From CAWCPR01 sp963797475 (GTDB taxonomy: Bacteria > Chloroflexota > Anaerolineae > Anaerolineales > UBA4823): DNA of 64,000 bases. The first letter of the stretch is position 1, and every line of letters begins with the position of its first letter. The notes under the pieces are model-generated. The model saw nothing but the letters and a program-made list of their open reading frames with translations, was not told the origin of the DNA and did no database searches. The translations under genes were made by a program, and so were the position numbers. The stretch covers positions 2,990,500-3,054,499 of the forward strand of contig CAWCPR010000001.1 of NCBI GenBank assembly GCA_963797475.1, in the 5' to 3' direction. Shown here piece after piece: positions 34,070 through 45,819 of this stretch.

Positions 34070-37000
34070 TTATGGAACCAACCCATCGGGATATACGTGC
34101 GTATCTGGTTGAGGAATTGAAGAAGGATATTGTCGGTCCTCAGAAAGAAGATGAAGAATTGACTGAAGGGCCAACTTCATATTACCTTTCAGGAATTTTA
34201 TTCCCAGCAGATACTGATATAAATCCTGAAGAAGACAGAGATTCGGGAGACGCAGCGGATGAAATTGATGATGAGGTCGATACCGGGACACTCATGGCAA
34301 CGGCCACAAATCCATCCACGATTGGGTTAACTTTTGCGACCGATGCCAGTGAGATACTCACTATATCATTATCCGTAGCCGTATACCTGGAAGATAAACA
34401 AGAGAACAAGCCTTCCAGCTGGAAAAGACAGTCACTGGATGTAAAACCAATTGTTCTTAATGTCAAAAGGGTCAGGACTAAGACAATCACAATCGTTACC
34501 GGGCTGAAGTTGTTTTATCGTGTGCGCGCCAGAGGCGAACAACGGATCGTAACACTGTCACTGATGAATACCCATCGAGTCGCCCGGGATACTCGACCGG
34601 ATCAATACTGTTTCTTCCAGCCGGAAATCCAGGTTTCATCTACTACCTCGGGCAAGCCTGTATTTAAACCGCGCCATGGAAGGGAGGGTGGTTACGCTGA
34701 CCCGGACCGAACTTTGAGTGAACTTTTATACCAGCATGCACCTGAATACGCTGTGGGGCACGGTTGTGGCGTCGAGTGGGATGCTCTGGAAGGTGAGCCT
34801 GCAACTCAATTACGAACGAGCATGATCCCGTCTTATGAGCTGTTGCAGCTCACTCCTAAAGCGCGAGAACACTTTACTGCTCTCGAAATGTCTTTCCTCT
34901 CAGATTCCAAAAAGGATGATCTGATACAGGGATTACGGGTTCTGCCTGCCCGGTATCGTGAGTGGCTGGGAGGATTAAAGCCAGAGGATAGGCCTGCTGA
35001 TCTGCAGGAAATGGCCAGGCAGAACATCAGAGAATGTGAGATTGTTGCTGCTCGTATTGAACAAGGTATTCGCCTGATAGATGAGGATGAGCAGGTCCGG
35101 GAAGCATTTCAGCTTGCCAATCGAGCCATGCTGAAATCAGCGTGCAAGGGTAGTATGGTTGAAAAAGTCAGCTGATCAGCGGCCGCCTGAGCCTGATTTG
35201 GATGGGACTCATATCTGGCGCCCGTTTCAGCTGGCTTTCATTCTTATGGTGCTGCCCACCATAGCCAACCTGGAAGATCCCGGTCGCAGTCTGGTTGACC
35301 TGCTGTGGTTCCCGACCGGAGGTGGAAAAACAGAGGCTTATCTTGGGCTCACTGCATTCACCATCTTCCTGCGGCGTATGAGAGGAGGTGGCAGAAAAAC
35401 GTCATCCGGTGTGACTGTGCTGATGCGGTATACCTTGAGATTGTTGACCATTCAGCAGTTCCAGCGGGCATCCATGTTGATCGTGGCTTGCGAGCAGATT
35501 CGACGTCAAAGCATAAAAAAGTTGGGCAAAGACGAGATCAGCCTTGGTCTGTGGGTGGGAGGAGCGGCCACGCCAAACCGCCTCGATCAGGCAAAAATTG
35601 CGTTGGAACAACTTTTGCATGGTGAGCGCGTTCTCGAAGGCAGCCCTTATCAAATCCATAGCTGCCCATGGTGTGGAACAGCGATCACACCACATCACTA
35701 CCGTATTGGGGTGACCCTCGTGATTCAATGCCCCAATGAAGCCTGTGAGTTTGCAAAAGCTCTGCCGCTTTATCTGGTGGATGAGGATGTCTACAGACGC
35801 CGCCCCTCACTTCTGATTGGGACTGTGGATAAATTCGCTCGCCTGCCGTGGCTGGCGGAAGCCGGGGCAATCTTTGGAAGGCCAGATGGTGAAACGCTTC
35901 CCCCTGAATTGATTATCCAGGATGAGCTGCACCTGATTTCCGGGCCGCTCGGTTCATTGGTTGGATTGTATGAAACAGCCGTCGATCGTCTGAGCCGGCA
36001 CGATGGTATTCCTCCTAAAGTGATTGCTTCTACTGCAACCATCCGCCGCGCTGCTGAACAAAGCAAGGGACTATTCAACCGTGGCTTAAGCCAGTTTCCG
36101 CCCCCGGCCCTGGATTCCCGAGACAACTTCTTTTCCTGGCAGGTCTCTCCAGATGTCAGTCCTGGGCGGCTTTACGTTGGTGTGCAAGCACCTGGCAAAA
36201 GTATTAAAACCGCCCTACTACGTATTTATGCATTGTTGCTACAAAGGATTTCTGAACATACTGCAGATCCTGGTGTGAGGGATCCTTACTGGACGCTGGT
36301 TGGTTACTTCAACAGCCTGCGAGAACTGGGCGGCGCTGTCCGTCTGGTCGAGGACGACGTGCGCGATCGTATGAAGTTGATTGCCTCTCGGGCGGGGGAG
36401 AAACAGAGGTATCTAAATTATTATCGGGAGCTCAACAGCCGCATCGGATCTGACGAAATCCCCGAAATCCTGGATCATATGGCAAAGTCGATTAGAAATC
36501 CCTCGGCGATCGATGTCGTACTGGCCACCAACATGATATCTGTTGGCATGGACATTGATCGTTTGGGTTTAATGGTCGTCAATGGGCAGCCGAAAATGAC
36601 GTCGGAATATATCCAGGCTACCAGTCGGATTGGCCGCCAGTTTCCCGGGTTGGTTGTCACACTTTTTAACTGGACCAGGCCTCGTGATCGTTCTCATTAT
36701 GAACGGTTTATCCCGTATCATGCCTCGATCTACAGCCAGGTTGAACCCACTTCCGTGACCCCATATTCGAATCGGGCGCGCGATCGAGGGCTGCATGGGG
36801 TTTTCATTACCCTGATCAGACACCTGTATCCAGAACTTAATCCTGAGCAGGCAGCAAAGGATTTTGACCCGGACGCTCCTTACGTAGAACGAGTGATGGA
36901 AGAAATCCTGGCACGCGTGAAGGAAATTGATCCAATTGAATTAGAGGAAGTCAGACACGAACTGGATTACATCCGTTCGCGATGGGCACAATTGACGGAG

Positions 37001-37168
37001 ATGGATAATCTCAGTTACAGACGGGCATATAAGAATCCTGGCCTTCCCCATTTGATGGACCCGGCCGAAGAGGTGCGGTCAGCTGACATGCTATCTTTCC
37101 CTACGCTCAACTCATTACGAGATGTCGAGGGAGAGTGTGGTATCCATTATAAAAATTACGAAGGGTGA
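34066..37168 (+). CDS. drmA: DrmA-like helicase of a DISARM-like system (frameshifted into two frames)
   Basis: Two frames, 34066-35175 and 35159-37168, join into a 1033-aa protein if the A5 run at 35162-35166 has one base too many (reading VEKSADQRPPEPD). The N-terminal part has EELKKDIVGPQ and GPTSYYLSGILFP, as in DrmA. The helicase part has VDLLWFPTGGGKTEAYLGL (Walker A), QDELHLISGPLGSLVGLYE (motif II), STATIRRA (III) and QATSRIGRQFPGLVVTLFNWTRPRD (VI). In DISARM, DrmA is the DNA-binding helicase acting with DrmB against incoming phage DNA. It is followed by drmB five bases later. If the split is real, two separate polypeptides would be made from TTG 35159. Confidence 0.75.
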
Positions 37169-37172
37169 GGAA

Positions 37173-38963
37173 ATGGCAAACTGGTTCAAACGTCCTGGAA
37201 TTCGCCGCAGCCAGGCCATCACAATCTTTGGCCCGGGTGCTATTGTGGATCTGCGTAACGGGTCGGCAATGATGGTGGGAACAGACTTCTGGAAAGACGA
37301 TCACATCATTGAAACCCATGAGCCCAATCTGGAGCATGCCCTGCATGTGGATGGTTTTCGATTGCCCACAACAGCAGATCAGGGAGATGGCAAAGACCTG
37401 CCCGCAGTGGTCTTCCCCCGCTGGATGGTCTGTCCCAGATGTAACCGCCTTGCCCCATATGAATATTTTGCAGGCGCGTTACATGGATCCGGTAAAACTA
37501 TTAGGTGTCCTGAATGTAAAGTCCAGGTTTATCCGGCTCGTTTGATCGTCGCCTGTGAGCACGGTCATGTTGATGATTTCCCCTGGGTGGAATGGGTACA
37601 TCTTAGATCTGGCAAAGAGATTTGCACGAGGCCAGTGCTGTTCTTGCGTGCCAGAGGCTTTTCCTCCTCACTGGCTGATCTGGAAATCCGTTGCAAAGGG
37701 GCAGACTGTGATGCCCATACCAGCCTGAGTGGTGCAACAGAAAAGGATAACCTGAAGTTTCACCGCTGCGAGGGAAAGCGCCCCTGGTTACTGGATAAAG
37801 AAAATTGTGGAGATCCCGTTCGCCCCATGCAACGCGGCGCTTCAAACGTCTATTTTTCAGTACAGGTCAGCTCGATCTCGATCCCACCCTGGTCCAGAGC
37901 GGTGTTCACGAAGCTAAATCCTCACTGGTCTATTTTCAAGGCCATGCCAGATATTGCCCTGGAAGCCACTGTTATGGGCCTTAATTTGCCTGCCCAATTG
38001 AACATGAGTGTGAGTGATATCGTGGAGGCCATCCAGCAACGAAAGGATCACGAGAAAATTAGTGATGAGAATTTCAATGAGAAGCAGTTAAGACATCTGG
38101 AATGCCGGGCCCTTCGTCAGGCGATCGGGGATGAAGAAATCTATTCAGATTTCAAAACCCTGCCGGCAGAAGTTCCGGATATCCTGAAAGGTTTGATCTC
38201 AAAAGTGATGCTGGTTGAGCGGTTGAGAGAAGTGAGGGCGCTGATAGGTTTCACTCGCATCAACCCGCCGGATCCTACAAGCCGGCTTTCTGTAAGTCTG
38301 GTGCCGATATCTCGTGTTCGTAAGGATTGGTACCCGGCGGTTGAGATTCGCGGCGAGGGCATTTATGTCGAGTTTGATGAGGCCGCGATTCCAAAGTGGG
38401 TCGGAGGTCAAAAATCAATCGCGGATCGAGCCGGGAAATTGCACCAGTCCTATTTGAAGATGTGTGAAAGAAAAGAGTGGGAACCCGATCGAGAAATTTC
38501 CCCTCGCTTTTTGCTTGTGCATGCCATGGCACATATCCTCATCCGACAGCTTGGACTTGAGTCAGGGTATTCATCAGCTTCCCTGCGGGAACGACTGTAT
38601 TCATTTGAGCCGGGAGAACTGGGGGATAATCCGGGTATCGCTGGATTTCTCCTGTATACCTCAACTCCTGACTCTGAGGGCAGTCTGGGAGGTCTCGTGA
38701 GGCAGGGGAAACCAGATCGTTTTGGACCTCTCGTACACGACGCGCTGATGGAAGCTTCCTGGTGCTCTTCGGACCCCTTGTGTATTGAGAGTGAAGGACA
38801 GGGCAACGATGCTACCAATCTGGCTGCCTGCCATGCCTGTCTGCTGCTTTCAGAGACCTGTTGTGAAGAATTCAATCGCTTTCTGGACCGTGGTGTTGTG
38901 GTGGGTACGCTGACAGCTCCTGAATCAGGCTTTTTCAGTCAATATCTGGATCAATACGCATGA
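37173..38963 (+). CDS. drmB: DrmB-like DUF1998 protein
   Basis: 596 aa from ATG 37173 (GGTGAGG upstream, four bases after the drmA stop). The N-terminal IRRSQAITIFGPGAIVDLRNGSAMMV matches the opening of DrmB proteins. Zinc-binding Cys pairs follow (CPRCNRLAPY, RCPECKVQV). The DUF1998 domain is at the C-terminus with LVHAMAHILIRQLGLESGYSSASLRERLY, CSSDPLCIES and ACHACLLLSETCCEEFNRFLDR. DrmB partners with DrmA as the core complex of DISARM defence. Its stop overlaps the NERD/UvrD start by ATGA, so translation is coupled. No sign of truncation. Confidence 0.8.
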   Translation: MANWFKRPGIRRSQAITIFGPGAIVDLRNGSAMMVGTDFWKDDHIIETHEPNLEHALHVDGFRLPTTADQGDGKDLPAVVFPRWMVCPRCNRLAPYEYFAGALHGSGKTIRCPECKVQVYPARLIVACEHGHVDDFPWVEWVHLRSGKEICTRPVLFLRARGFSSSLADLEIRCKGADCDAHTSLSGATEKDNLKFHRCEGKRPWLLDKENCGDPVRPMQRGASNVYFSVQVSSISIPPWSRAVFTKLNPHWSIFKAMPDIALEATVMGLNLPAQLNMSVSDIVEAIQQRKDHEKISDENFNEKQLRHLECRALRQAIGDEEIYSDFKTLPAEVPDILKGLISKVMLVERLREVRALIGFTRINPPDPTSRLSVSLVPISRVRKDWYPAVEIRGEGIYVEFDEAAIPKWVGGQKSIADRAGKLHQSYLKMCERKEWEPDREISPRFLLVHAMAHILIRQLGLESGYSSASLRERLYSFEPGELGDNPGIAGFLLYTSTPDSEGSLGGLVRQGKPDRFGPLVHDALMEASWCSSDPLCIESEGQGNDATNLAACHACLLLSETCCEEFNRFLDRGVVVGTLTAPESGFFSQYLDQYA

Positions 38964-40604
38964 CAGCTCACATCTATCCTGAAACATTGATCGAATCTGA
39001 AATTAAAAGTCAGGCAGAAATTAAACTCTACCACTCCTTCAGAGATCAATTGGGTGATGATTTCTACATCTTTCACAGCGTGGCCTGGCTGGGAATTCGC
39101 TCCCATAGTGATAAGCCCTCGGATGGTGAGACGGACTTTATTTTGGCACATCCTCGCATGGGTATCCTGCTGATCGAAGTGAAGGGGGGTATTGTAGGGT
39201 ACGACCCGGCTGAAGGATGGTACAGCATACGCAAAGATCATTCCCATGTTGGTATTAAAAATCCGTTTCAGCAGGTACGTTCAAACAAATATGCGCTTTT
39301 ACACAAACTGGATAGCCTGCCGAACTGGCAGGGATCTATTCCCACCCTCGGTCATGCCGTTGCCTTTCCAGATGGCACGATCAGTTTGCCTGAGCTAACT
39401 CCAGAATCGCCACGTGAAATTATCATGCTTTATGAAGATCTTGCAGATGTGGATGGCTGGGTGCGTGCTTGTTTGAAATTCTGGGCTGGAGAGAAATTTG
39501 TTCAACCTGGAGAATATGGTGTCCAGGCGCTGCGTGAACTGCTGGCTCGATCCTGGCTGCTTCGAGAACCTCGCCTGGGTGAGAAGATTGGCCCGGAATC
39601 TGCGGCGATTGATCGATATACAGAAGAACAATTTCAGGTGCTTGAAATGCTGGCTGGACATCCCAGGGCGGCCATCCGTGGATGTGCCGGCTCTGGCAAG
39701 ACATTGCTGGCTGTACATAAAGCTCAACAACTGGCGGTTGAAGGCTTCAGGGTACTTTTTAACCTGCTACAATCGAAATCTGGCTGAAGAACTGGCGAAT
39801 ACTGCTGGACGGCGACCACGTCTCAAGGTTCGTACTTTTCATGGATTGTGCCGAGAGTATGCTGCCCGGACGGGATTTGACCAGCAGCCTACGTGGGATG
39901 AGCATCGGGAGGATTTTTTCGATAAAATCATGCCTGAGGCTTTGCTTGAGGCTGCCACATCCGGTGATGAGAGCTATCGGTTTGACGCCATAATTACAGA
40001 TGAAGGCCAGGATTTTTCACCTTCCTGGTGGGCCGCCCTGGAACTGTTGCTTGCAGAGCCCCAGTCCGGTGTGTTCTACATCTTCTATGATGACAATCAA
40101 CTGATCTATCCGCGCCAGATCAATCTGCCAGTAGAAGAAATCCCTTTTGCATTGACAGTAAACTGTCGCAATACGCAACCGATATTCAAGGCCCTCAGCG
40201 GATATTACCGATCAGACCTCAAGCTGCGTTCCAAGGGACCTCAGGGGCGTGATGTTAGCTACAACCAGTATATCGATAACACGGTCAGCCTTCGCGCTAC
40301 TCTAACGGAAGTGCTTGCACGCCTTATTTATGCTGAAGCCGTACGACCTGAAGATATTGTTGTATTATCACCAGGTGGACAGGAGAATCCCCCCTTATCA
40401 AAGCTGGCACAACCAGGTTCATTCCGGTTAGTGCCTGTGCGCCCGGAAGGCAGCACTGATATTTACAGTACCACTATCCGCCTGTTCAAAGGATTGGAAA
40501 GCCCGGTAGTCATTTTGCTTATACCCCCAGGTCTGGAACAGTATAATGAATTAATGTATGTTGGGATTTCACGCGCTTGTAACCATTTGGAGATGATTAC
40601 CTAG
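38960..40604 (+). CDS. NERD nuclease-UvrD/Rep-like helicase fusion (frameshifted)
   Basis: 547 aa once one T is removed from the T5 run at 39756-39760. The N-terminal NERD domain (about 20-130) has DGETDFILAHP and GILLIEVKGG, the acidic/Lys nuclease-like residues. The SF1 helicase region has Walker A RGCAGSGKTLLAV (about 236), CYNRNLAEEL, TFHGLC, DEGQDFSPSWW (motif II), TVNCRNT and a C-terminal MYVGISRACNHL (motif VI). Such fusions occur in defence islands. It occupies the place after drmB where DISARM often has the PLD nuclease drmC, so it may supply nuclease function (inference). The start overlaps the drmB stop. Confidence 0.8.
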
Positions 40605-40649
40605 GAGACAAACTTGAATTTACTCGGTTTTGGTATAGATGAATGATGG

Positions 40650-42086
40650 TTACCAAGAATCCCTAAGCAATCGTCTTATATTAGGGCGCCGCAACCGAGT
40701 TAAGGCAACATTTTCGATTTGACGGATCCGTTCCCGCGTAACTCCCATCTTTTCACCCACTTCTTCAAGTGTCCGAGCCTTATCACCATCCAGCCCATAA
40801 CGCAGAGCAAGAACTTTTCTTTCTCGAGGTGGTAGGTGATCCAATACGCTATCCAGAACTTCCCGAAAAATTTTGTGTTCCACAGTCAGAAGGATATCTG
40901 AATGCTCAACATCGGGAATAAAATCTCCTAAAACATTTTCTTCGTCATTTTTACCTGTTTTCATATCTAGAGAAAGAGGTTCTCTGGATGTCAGTAAAAT
41001 CCATCGTACCTTATCAGCAGTAAGATCTGGGGTCTCGGAAGCAATTTCATCTGGAGTAGGTCGGCGATGCAGTCTTTGGATGAGATTGTCACGAATTCTA
41101 AGCACATGGACGACCCTATCATGCAAATGAACCGGGAGCCGTATTAATCTCGAGTTATCTGCAATATCTCGAGTTATTGTCTGCCGAACCCACCAAGTGG
41201 CATAGGTACTGAATTTGTATCCCTTAACAGGGTTAAATTTCTCAACTGCTTTCAGCAATCCAATTGTTCCAACCTGAACGAGATCCGCAAGTTCGATGCC
41301 TCTTCCTTGATATCGTTTTGCTATCCAAACCACCAGCCGCAAATTGGAGAGAACCATTTTATCGTGCGCCTGTTGGGATGTTTCCATCAACTCCTGTGTG
41401 TCAAATTTAAGGCCATAAGCGTTGATTATCCAATTGGCCAGATCAGATAAATCAGGAAATTTTCGTTCGTTTCTGGCAAGGTGTCCTGATATCCAAGTGA
41501 TAGCCTCAACGGGTAAGATCATTGTTGAAATAGGAATTTCAAGAATCAGTTGGCCGACCTTTTCTCGAACTGGCCCTTCAGCAGGAAGGATATCGAACCA
41601 ATCAGCGAGGCTCGTTGAGTTATACGATAAATGGAGGATACGTTGCAAGAATATTTCCGAGAATATTTCACCTAGATCTGGTTGAGGAATTTCTAAGGCA
41701 GTACAAACATCGCTAAATTCGTTCCAGATATCAGCAGTTTTCTGATATATATTCAGAGTAGCATTGATGACGTTATCAAAGTCGTTTATATTCTCCCATC
41801 TTAACAATACTTCATCAAGTTTACGACCAGCCTGGATCAAAACAAACAGACGAAATTCATCTGCTCGGCTGAGTAAGGGTTGTAAGTTGATATCATGGAA
41901 AAGCGATCCGAGTTCGTCAAGCAATTCATCAGGTAAATCTTCATCAGAGGCATCTTCAACCAATTCTTCGGTGGGCACCTCGACCAAGTCCTCAAGTTCC
42001 TGGAACAAGTCGTCCCTTAGATCAGGCTCTTCTTCTGACCGAATTTTCTCCTCTTTTTCTTCTATCAATTCTTGCACGTTCCACAC
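40650..42086 (-). CDS. RpoD-like sigma-70 factor embedded in the defence island
   Basis: 478 aa, opposite strand to its neighbours. The first 80 residues are very acidic. A region 1.2-like segment [20 protein letters not shown] follows, then a non-conserved insert of about 150 aa. Region 2 is nearly canonical: [61 protein letters not shown]. Region 3 follows, and region 4 has [17 protein letters not shown] and [11 protein letters not shown]. It should recognise near-consensus promoters and resembles group 1/2 sigma factors. No anti-sigma gene is adjacent. Its location suggests either a dedicated defence regulator or an unlinked alternative sigma interrupted by island insertion. Confidence 0.9.
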   Translation of the reverse strand: MWNVQELIEEKEEKIRSEEEPDLRDDLFQELEDLVEVPTEELVEDASDEDLPDELLDELGSLFHDINLQPLLSRADEFRLFVLIQAGRKLDEVLLRWENINDFDNVINATLNIYQKTADIWNEFSDVCTALEIPQPDLGEIFSEIFLQRILHLSYNSTSLADWFDILPAEGPVREKVGQLILEIPISTMILPVEAITWISGHLARNERKFPDLSDLANWIINAYGLKFDTQELMETSQQAHDKMVLSNLRLVVWIAKRYQGRGIELADLVQVGTIGLLKAVEKFNPVKGYKFSTYATWWVRQTITRDIADNSRLIRLPVHLHDRVVHVLRIRDNLIQRLHRRPTPDEIASETPDLTADKVRWILLTSREPLSLDMKTGKNDEENVLGDFIPDVEHSDILLTVEHKIFREVLDSVLDHLPPRERKVLALRYGLDGDKARTLEEVGEKMGVTRERIRQIENVALTRLRRPNIRRLLRDSW

Positions 42087-42173
42087 TCTCTCTTTACCGG
42101 TTCTTCGACCTGGTGTAAACTCAGTTGTTATTATAAACAGGTTAAGTAAATTGATGCTAACAAAAATGATTAT

Positions 42174-44047
42174 ATGAACTATCAGGACTTCTTTAGAATT
42201 TTTCGCCTGAGCAAAAGAAGATTGCCTTCTCCCCGACTGATACCCGTTTACTGGTATTGGCTGGTCCAGGTACTGGCAAGACGCACACTATGATCATGCG
42301 ATTGGTTCATCTGATCCTTTTGGAAGGGCTCTTACCTCATCGAGAAATCCTGGTAGTAAGCTTTTCCAGAGCCTCAATAGCGGAAATCCGGTCGCGTCTG
42401 GCAGAATTGGTGAAACAGGGGGCGCCAGACGACCTCCGTTTTCTAAATGTACGCACCTTTGACTCGCTGGCCACCCGTTTAATGGCGGCTGCAGACGAAG
42501 ACCTGGACATCTCTGGCATGGGCTATGATGCTCGGATTGCTCTGGCAGTCAAAAAACTGGCTGTTCTTGATTCGCCCGAAGCTGAAATGATTCGTCGCTT
42601 CCGCCATATTGTGGTGGATGAAATTCAGGATTTGGTCGGCCCTCGAGCACAACTTGTTCAGAAGATTCTGGAACTGGTCAGGGGTGGTTTTACCCTGCTC
42701 GGAGACCCGGCACAGGGTATCTATGATTATCTGGTTGAAAAACCATATCAGGGTCCAACGTCACTCGAGTTCCTGACGTGGCTACACAGAACCTGGAGAA
42801 AGGAATTGATTGTACTCGATTTGAAACACAATTTTCGGGTTACCTCACCCTCTGCTGAAGTAGCCACCAGAGCCAGGAACTTGGTGCTTGGTGGCAATAA
42901 AGACGGATTGAAAGCGTATCAGACCTTGAAGGAGATTGTGGCAGGGCTGGACAATGCCGGATCCATTTCCCAGGTGAACCATGCATTTCTGCGACAGAAG
43001 AAAAAGCGAATTGCTTTGCTATGCAGAACAAATGCCGATGTGCTTTTCAGCGCCAACCTGTTGCTTGAACAAAAGATCCCTTGCCTTATTCCACCGTCTG
43101 TGGAAGAAAGAGGAATCCCGGCCTGGGTCGGGCGCGTGTTTTCTTCCTGGATATACCGTACGATGACGCGACCTATCTTTGAAGAGCGCTGGCAAGTATT
43201 AATTGGACAAAACCATCAACCGAGTGTAGATCAAGCCTGGAATCTGTTAAAAAGCCTGGAAGGGCGCGACCGACAGGATCTTAACCTGGATCAGTTAAAA
43301 AGCCGATTGCGCAAAGGGATCGATTGGACTTTTGACTCAGAAGCTCAAAAAGCAGAAGGCATTATTTTGACCACCACCATCCATCAATCCAAAGGTCGCG
43401 AGTATGATGAAGTGATCTTGCTTCCTCCAGAACAAAGCGGAAAAATGGACGCAAAAACCACACTTGAAGAGGCTCGAGTGCTGTACGTGGCTGCAACAAG
43501 AGCACGTGAGCAAATTCTACGCCTGGGGCGGCATGGTCTGCCTGTGATGTATTCATTTACAGGTCCTTCCAGACACGAGCGATATCTTGGACAGGGATCC
43601 GAAGAGGAACACTTCTTTGAAACAGGTCTTCCAGGGGATATCGATGATTCCTCCTGTGTTTCAACGTCTCTTTTCCCTAATTCCGAACTGGCGAACCGGG
43701 TACAGGATCTTATTTGGGCACAGGTTCTACCTGGTGCAAGAATCGGATTGATTCCGCAGGAAAGTATAGGGCAAGTTCGGCTCGTTTTGGCTTGGCTTAG
43801 GGATGGGCAAAAGAAACCAATACCATTGAGTTTAATGGATGTCTCTTATCAAATCGATCTCGAAGCATTTCTGCGCACCAAATCTTCTGATCGCAGATGG
43901 CGTTTCCTTCCATTGATGACCGGCTTGATGACTTATGAAAGAAGGACGATTATCCTTCCTCCCTATCCTTTGGGTGTGTTTGAACCATACGCAACATCAG
44001 GTTTTTGTCTGGGTGTAGGAATAAAAGGGGCGGTACATGTGGGTTAA
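42174..44047 (+). CDS. UvrD/Rep superfamily 1 helicase (5' frameshift)
   Basis: The large frame is blocked by TAG at 42194, yet conserved [21 protein letters not shown] lies just after it. Adding one T to the T5 run at 42199-42203 joins ATG 42174 (MNYQDFFRI) to it, giving about 624 aa. Motifs: Walker [35 protein letters not shown] (motif II), [10 protein letters not shown] (III), LKHNFRV (IV), [14 protein letters not shown] (V), [13 protein letters not shown] (VI). It is a second SF1 helicase in the island besides the NERD fusion. Without the repair, translation would have to begin at TTG 42257, inside Walker A, which would disable it. Confidence 0.82.
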
Positions 44048-44144
44048 CTAAATGAGTTGTAGTTTAATCTGGCACAAATACACAGGAAAACAAGGTTTAG
44101 TCCAGTCTGCAGCGGCTCGACTGGGATGATTTGTTTCTGGTTCG

Positions 44145-45818
44145 TTGGTAAGTAAGTTTATTCGGAACTTTGTGAGCCCTCTAAAGCAGATGTATAATGA
44201 ATCGAGACCCTATGTACTTTACATGGATCGTCAAATGAATAATTCAAACCGAAACGGCCCTTCAGATTTCCTCGTGAAGTTTAATCGTCTGGCGACTGGT
44301 GAAGCACCCCGTGTGGTGGACCTTTTTGCTGGATGCGGTGGATTATCTCTTGGTTTTCATCGCGCCGGTAGCTCGATTTTGGGCGTCGTTGAGATGGATG
44401 CAAAGGCCGCCCAAACACATGCGCGCAATTTCTTTAAAGGAGAATCAGAAGAATTTTTATCAAAGCATGCAGAACCCCGGGATATCACCAGTTTCTCTCC
44501 ATCGGATTTTATGCAAGAAATTTGTGGGGCCGAAGTACCATTCAATCTGGTAGATGTGATTATAGGAGGCCCACCCTGTCAGGCTTTCGCTCGGATTGGT
44601 CGTGCAAAGATACGGAATATTATGAACCATCCTCAGGCTTTCTTGAACGATGACCGTGCAAGTCTGTATATATATTTCTTGGAGTATGTTGAATTTTTCC
44701 GCCCTCTGGTAGTCCTGATAGAAAACGTTCCCGATATCTTGAATTACGGCGGGCGCAACGTGGCCGAAGAAATTGTGGCTTCTCTCGATGATATGGGATA
44801 TGAGAGCCGCTATACGTTGTTAAATACAGCCAATTACGGTGTGCCTCAGTTCCGTCTTAGATTTATTCTGATAGCTTTTCTGAAGGAGATGCATATAAAA
44901 CCCGATTTTCCTCAACCCACACACCGAGCAGATATCCCGATAGGGTATCAATATAATCGTGCTGTGGCGTTGAAGATGCTCGAGCCAGCCCAGAAGAAAA
45001 TTGCAAATCAAAAGGAGTTGTTTGATATCCAACTCGCTAATGGTTTTTTTGTGGAACCTGGCGAACCAGACGAAAAACTACCCCAGGCTGTGAGCGCCCA
45101 AGAAGCTCTGGAAGATTTACCTCTTCTTTATGAGCATCTTAATCGTGAGAAACGACATATAGTTCGTGCTTTTGATAAACAATTGCCATACCGTAATAAT
45201 GTCCAGCTTTCAGAATTTGCCACGCAGATGCGCGAATGGCCTAGTTTTGAAGCAGGAAAGAGTATCCGGGATCATGTGATCCGCTTTCTCCCTCGTGATT
45301 ACGAAATCTTCAAACGCATGAAACCTGGTGAAGAATATCCACGTGCACATGAGATTGCTGTAGAAATCTTCCTCGAAAGACTTGGTGCCAGGGAGCAGGA
45401 ATTGGGTAAATTGATTCCCGAAGGTTCTGATGAATATAAAAAGCTCTGGAAAGAATGCGTCCCACCCTACAATACGGAGAAATTTCCCAATAAATGGTGG
45501 AAGTTGATTCCGCAGGCACCTTCACGTACTCTGACAGCGCATATAAGTAAAGATACCTACAGTCATATCCATTACGATAGCAATCAAGCGCGGGTTATTT
45601 CTGTTCGCGAAGCTGCCAGACTGCAATCATTTCCTGATGGTTTCGAATTCACTGGGCCAATGAACCCTGCTTTCAAACAGATTGGAAACGCAGTTCCACC
45701 CCTCCTGACATACGAGCTCGCAAAGACGATAATTGAGCTGCTGAAACGGACTGCAAGCCGTTCAAACTCAATTTACTTGAAAGCAGACAGTCGAACCCTT
45801 GCATCAAATTCGCTTTAG
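44145..45818 (+). CDS. C5-cytosine DNA methyltransferase, DrmMII-like
   Basis: 557 aa in the longest frame (TTG 44145). ATG 44190 or 44224 are alternatives because the conserved domain begins near VVDLFAGCGGLSLGF. Canonical motifs: I (DLFAGCGG), IV with catalytic Cys145 (GGPPCQAFARIG), VI (IENVPD), VIII (QFRLRFILIAF) and X (GNAVPPLL). It methylates cytosine at C5. DISARM class 2 uses a methyltransferase of this family (DrmMII) to mark host DNA, and it lies downstream of drmA/drmB on the same strand. The stop is one base before the start of a HhH-GPD glycosylase gene, suggesting a functional pair. Confidence 0.9.
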   Translation: MVSKFIRNFVSPLKQMYNESRPYVLYMDRQMNNSNRNGPSDFLVKFNRLATGEAPRVVDLFAGCGGLSLGFHRAGSSILGVVEMDAKAAQTHARNFFKGESEEFLSKHAEPRDITSFSPSDFMQEICGAEVPFNLVDVIIGGPPCQAFARIGRAKIRNIMNHPQAFLNDDRASLYIYFLEYVEFFRPLVVLIENVPDILNYGGRNVAEEIVASLDDMGYESRYTLLNTANYGVPQFRLRFILIAFLKEMHIKPDFPQPTHRADIPIGYQYNRAVALKMLEPAQKKIANQKELFDIQLANGFFVEPGEPDEKLPQAVSAQEALEDLPLLYEHLNREKRHIVRAFDKQLPYRNNVQLSEFATQMREWPSFEAGKSIRDHVIRFLPRDYEIFKRMKPGEEYPRAHEIAVEIFLERLGAREQELGKLIPEGSDEYKKLWKECVPPYNTEKFPNKWWKLIPQAPSRTLTAHISKDTYSHIHYDSNQARVISVREAARLQSFPDGFEFTGPMNPAFKQIGNAVPPLLTYELAKTIIELLKRTASRSNSIYLKADSRTLASNSL

Positions 45819-45819
45819 A

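Noticed and set aside
40650..42086. Phage-derived sigma or anti-sigma component
   Set aside because: Regions 2-4 closely follow bacterial RpoD and no phage genes are nearby.
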